Shown here: positions 63,376-64,000 of the stretch, in pieces
Numbering within the stretch: position 1 is the stretch's first letter
How the letters are laid out: every line of letters begins with the position of its first letter
From: Tetracentron sinense
Lineage: Eukaryota; Streptophyta; Magnoliopsida; Trochodendrales; Trochodendraceae
Length of the DNA: 64,000 nucleotides
NCBI GenBank assembly: GCA_015143295.1
Contig: CM026551.1
Coordinates: 13,131,827-13,195,826, forward strand
Reading direction: 5' to 3'
Made by a program: the position numbers and the translations under genes
Notes under the pieces: generated by a model
What the model was told of the DNA's origin: nothing
Databases searched by the model: none
Seen by the model: the letters and a program-made list of their open reading frames with translations, nothing else

Positions 63376-64000
63376 AGGAAATCTTCAACCAGAAAGATTT
63401 TAGTCTCCATGGTTGATCCAATGAGGTAATGCCCATCTCTACAACATCACAATGCTTCCATTCTACAAAACAATCGGTTAATGAGTATCCGGTTGGCATT
63501 TCTTAACCCATCTTTAGTTGGGTCGGGTTCGAGTTGCCATTTGACCATTGTGTAAGTGTTAAGGGCTACCCATTGCCACCCCTATATGTTTGCGTATTGC
63601 TTTCGATTCTGCTTATTTTGAGTTGGTCTTTCATTGTTATTTGGTGCTGATTGTAACAGTTAAGGCTGTAATTTTTTTTTAATGTCTTTTTGTTTTCATT
63701 CTTTTTTTAATTAACAATTTTTATCAATATAATAAAATAGACATGATAATTAGAGAATAAAATGCTTTATGCACAACTATGAAAAATGTTTGTTCAGGTG
63801 TTTCTACGATTTGATGGATCTCAATTAGTTTCGTTTGCCCTCTATCTGAATTTCTAATTCACATCCTTAATATGTATATTACCTCAGATAACAAGCAAAG
63901 GATCAACAATGGATGCCTTATGAGCCTCATCACTGGTACGAAGAGAATCTATTGATGCAAATCCAATTTGCTTGCTGTGAAATAATATTGTTTTTTAATG
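63376..64000. other. Window end, no firm gene
   Basis: Near 63,888 a polypyrimidine-like TATATTACCTCAG precedes a stretch in which one frame reads DQQWMPYEPHHWYEEN. This could be an exon of a rightward gene continuing past the window, but I do not recognise the protein. Confidence 0.25.

Overview
This is nuclear DNA of a flowering plant. It is AT-rich and packed with transposons, and two conserved plant genes with many short exons can be read through it. Both are on the minus strand. The species cannot be fixed from the sequence. The AT-richness, gene structures and repeat types fit a non-grass angiosperm.

Gene 1 (4,709-23,266, minus) is ERG, the plant Era-like GTPase thought to act in mitochondrial ribosome assembly. 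All eight coding exons are present and their phases join to a 427-residue protein. G1, G3, G4 and G5 motifs and a C-terminal KH domain are visible. Gene 2 (32,505-51,483, minus) is SUF4 (SUPPRESSOR OF FRIGIDA 4-type two-zinc-finger protein). Its seven coding exons give a 375-residue protein. Each gene has about 1.1-1.3 kb of coding sequence spread over about 19 kb, because the introns are filled with mobile elements. Both reading frames are intact.

Layout. 1-4.7 kb: a short Helitron, two abutting palindromic elements and ERG downstream DNA. 4.7-23.3 kb: ERG, with at least six hAT-type elements, LINE pieces, a small LTR element and a tRNA-derived SINE in its introns. 23.3-32.5 kb: a MITE, a solo LTR nested in an older LTR of the same type, a Helitron end, a foldback element and tandem repeats. 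32.5-51.5 kb: SUF4. Its 12.5-kb intron 2 holds a phospholipase D-delta gene fragment, CGCCTAGGCG-bearing hAT elements and an old Copia element that itself contains a hAT MITE and a solo LTR. Intron 1 holds a LINE endonuclease fragment and a palindromic element. 51.5-64 kb: more palindromic elements, another probable solo LTR, a large TIR element, a possible promoter and first exon of an unidentified gene, a plastid ndhH insertion, SINEs, a MITE split by a young LINE copy, Copia remnants and a 143-bp LINE stub.

The most unusual items are a dispersed family of palindromic elements that share an inner arm but carry unrelated terminal hairpins, a likely GC-AG intron in ERG, and the PLD-delta fragment inside SUF4. 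No prokaryotic-type system, CRISPR array or operon is present. Exon boundaries come from splice motifs and protein-family knowledge recalled without a database search. Element boundaries come from target-site duplications and terminal repeats read by eye.
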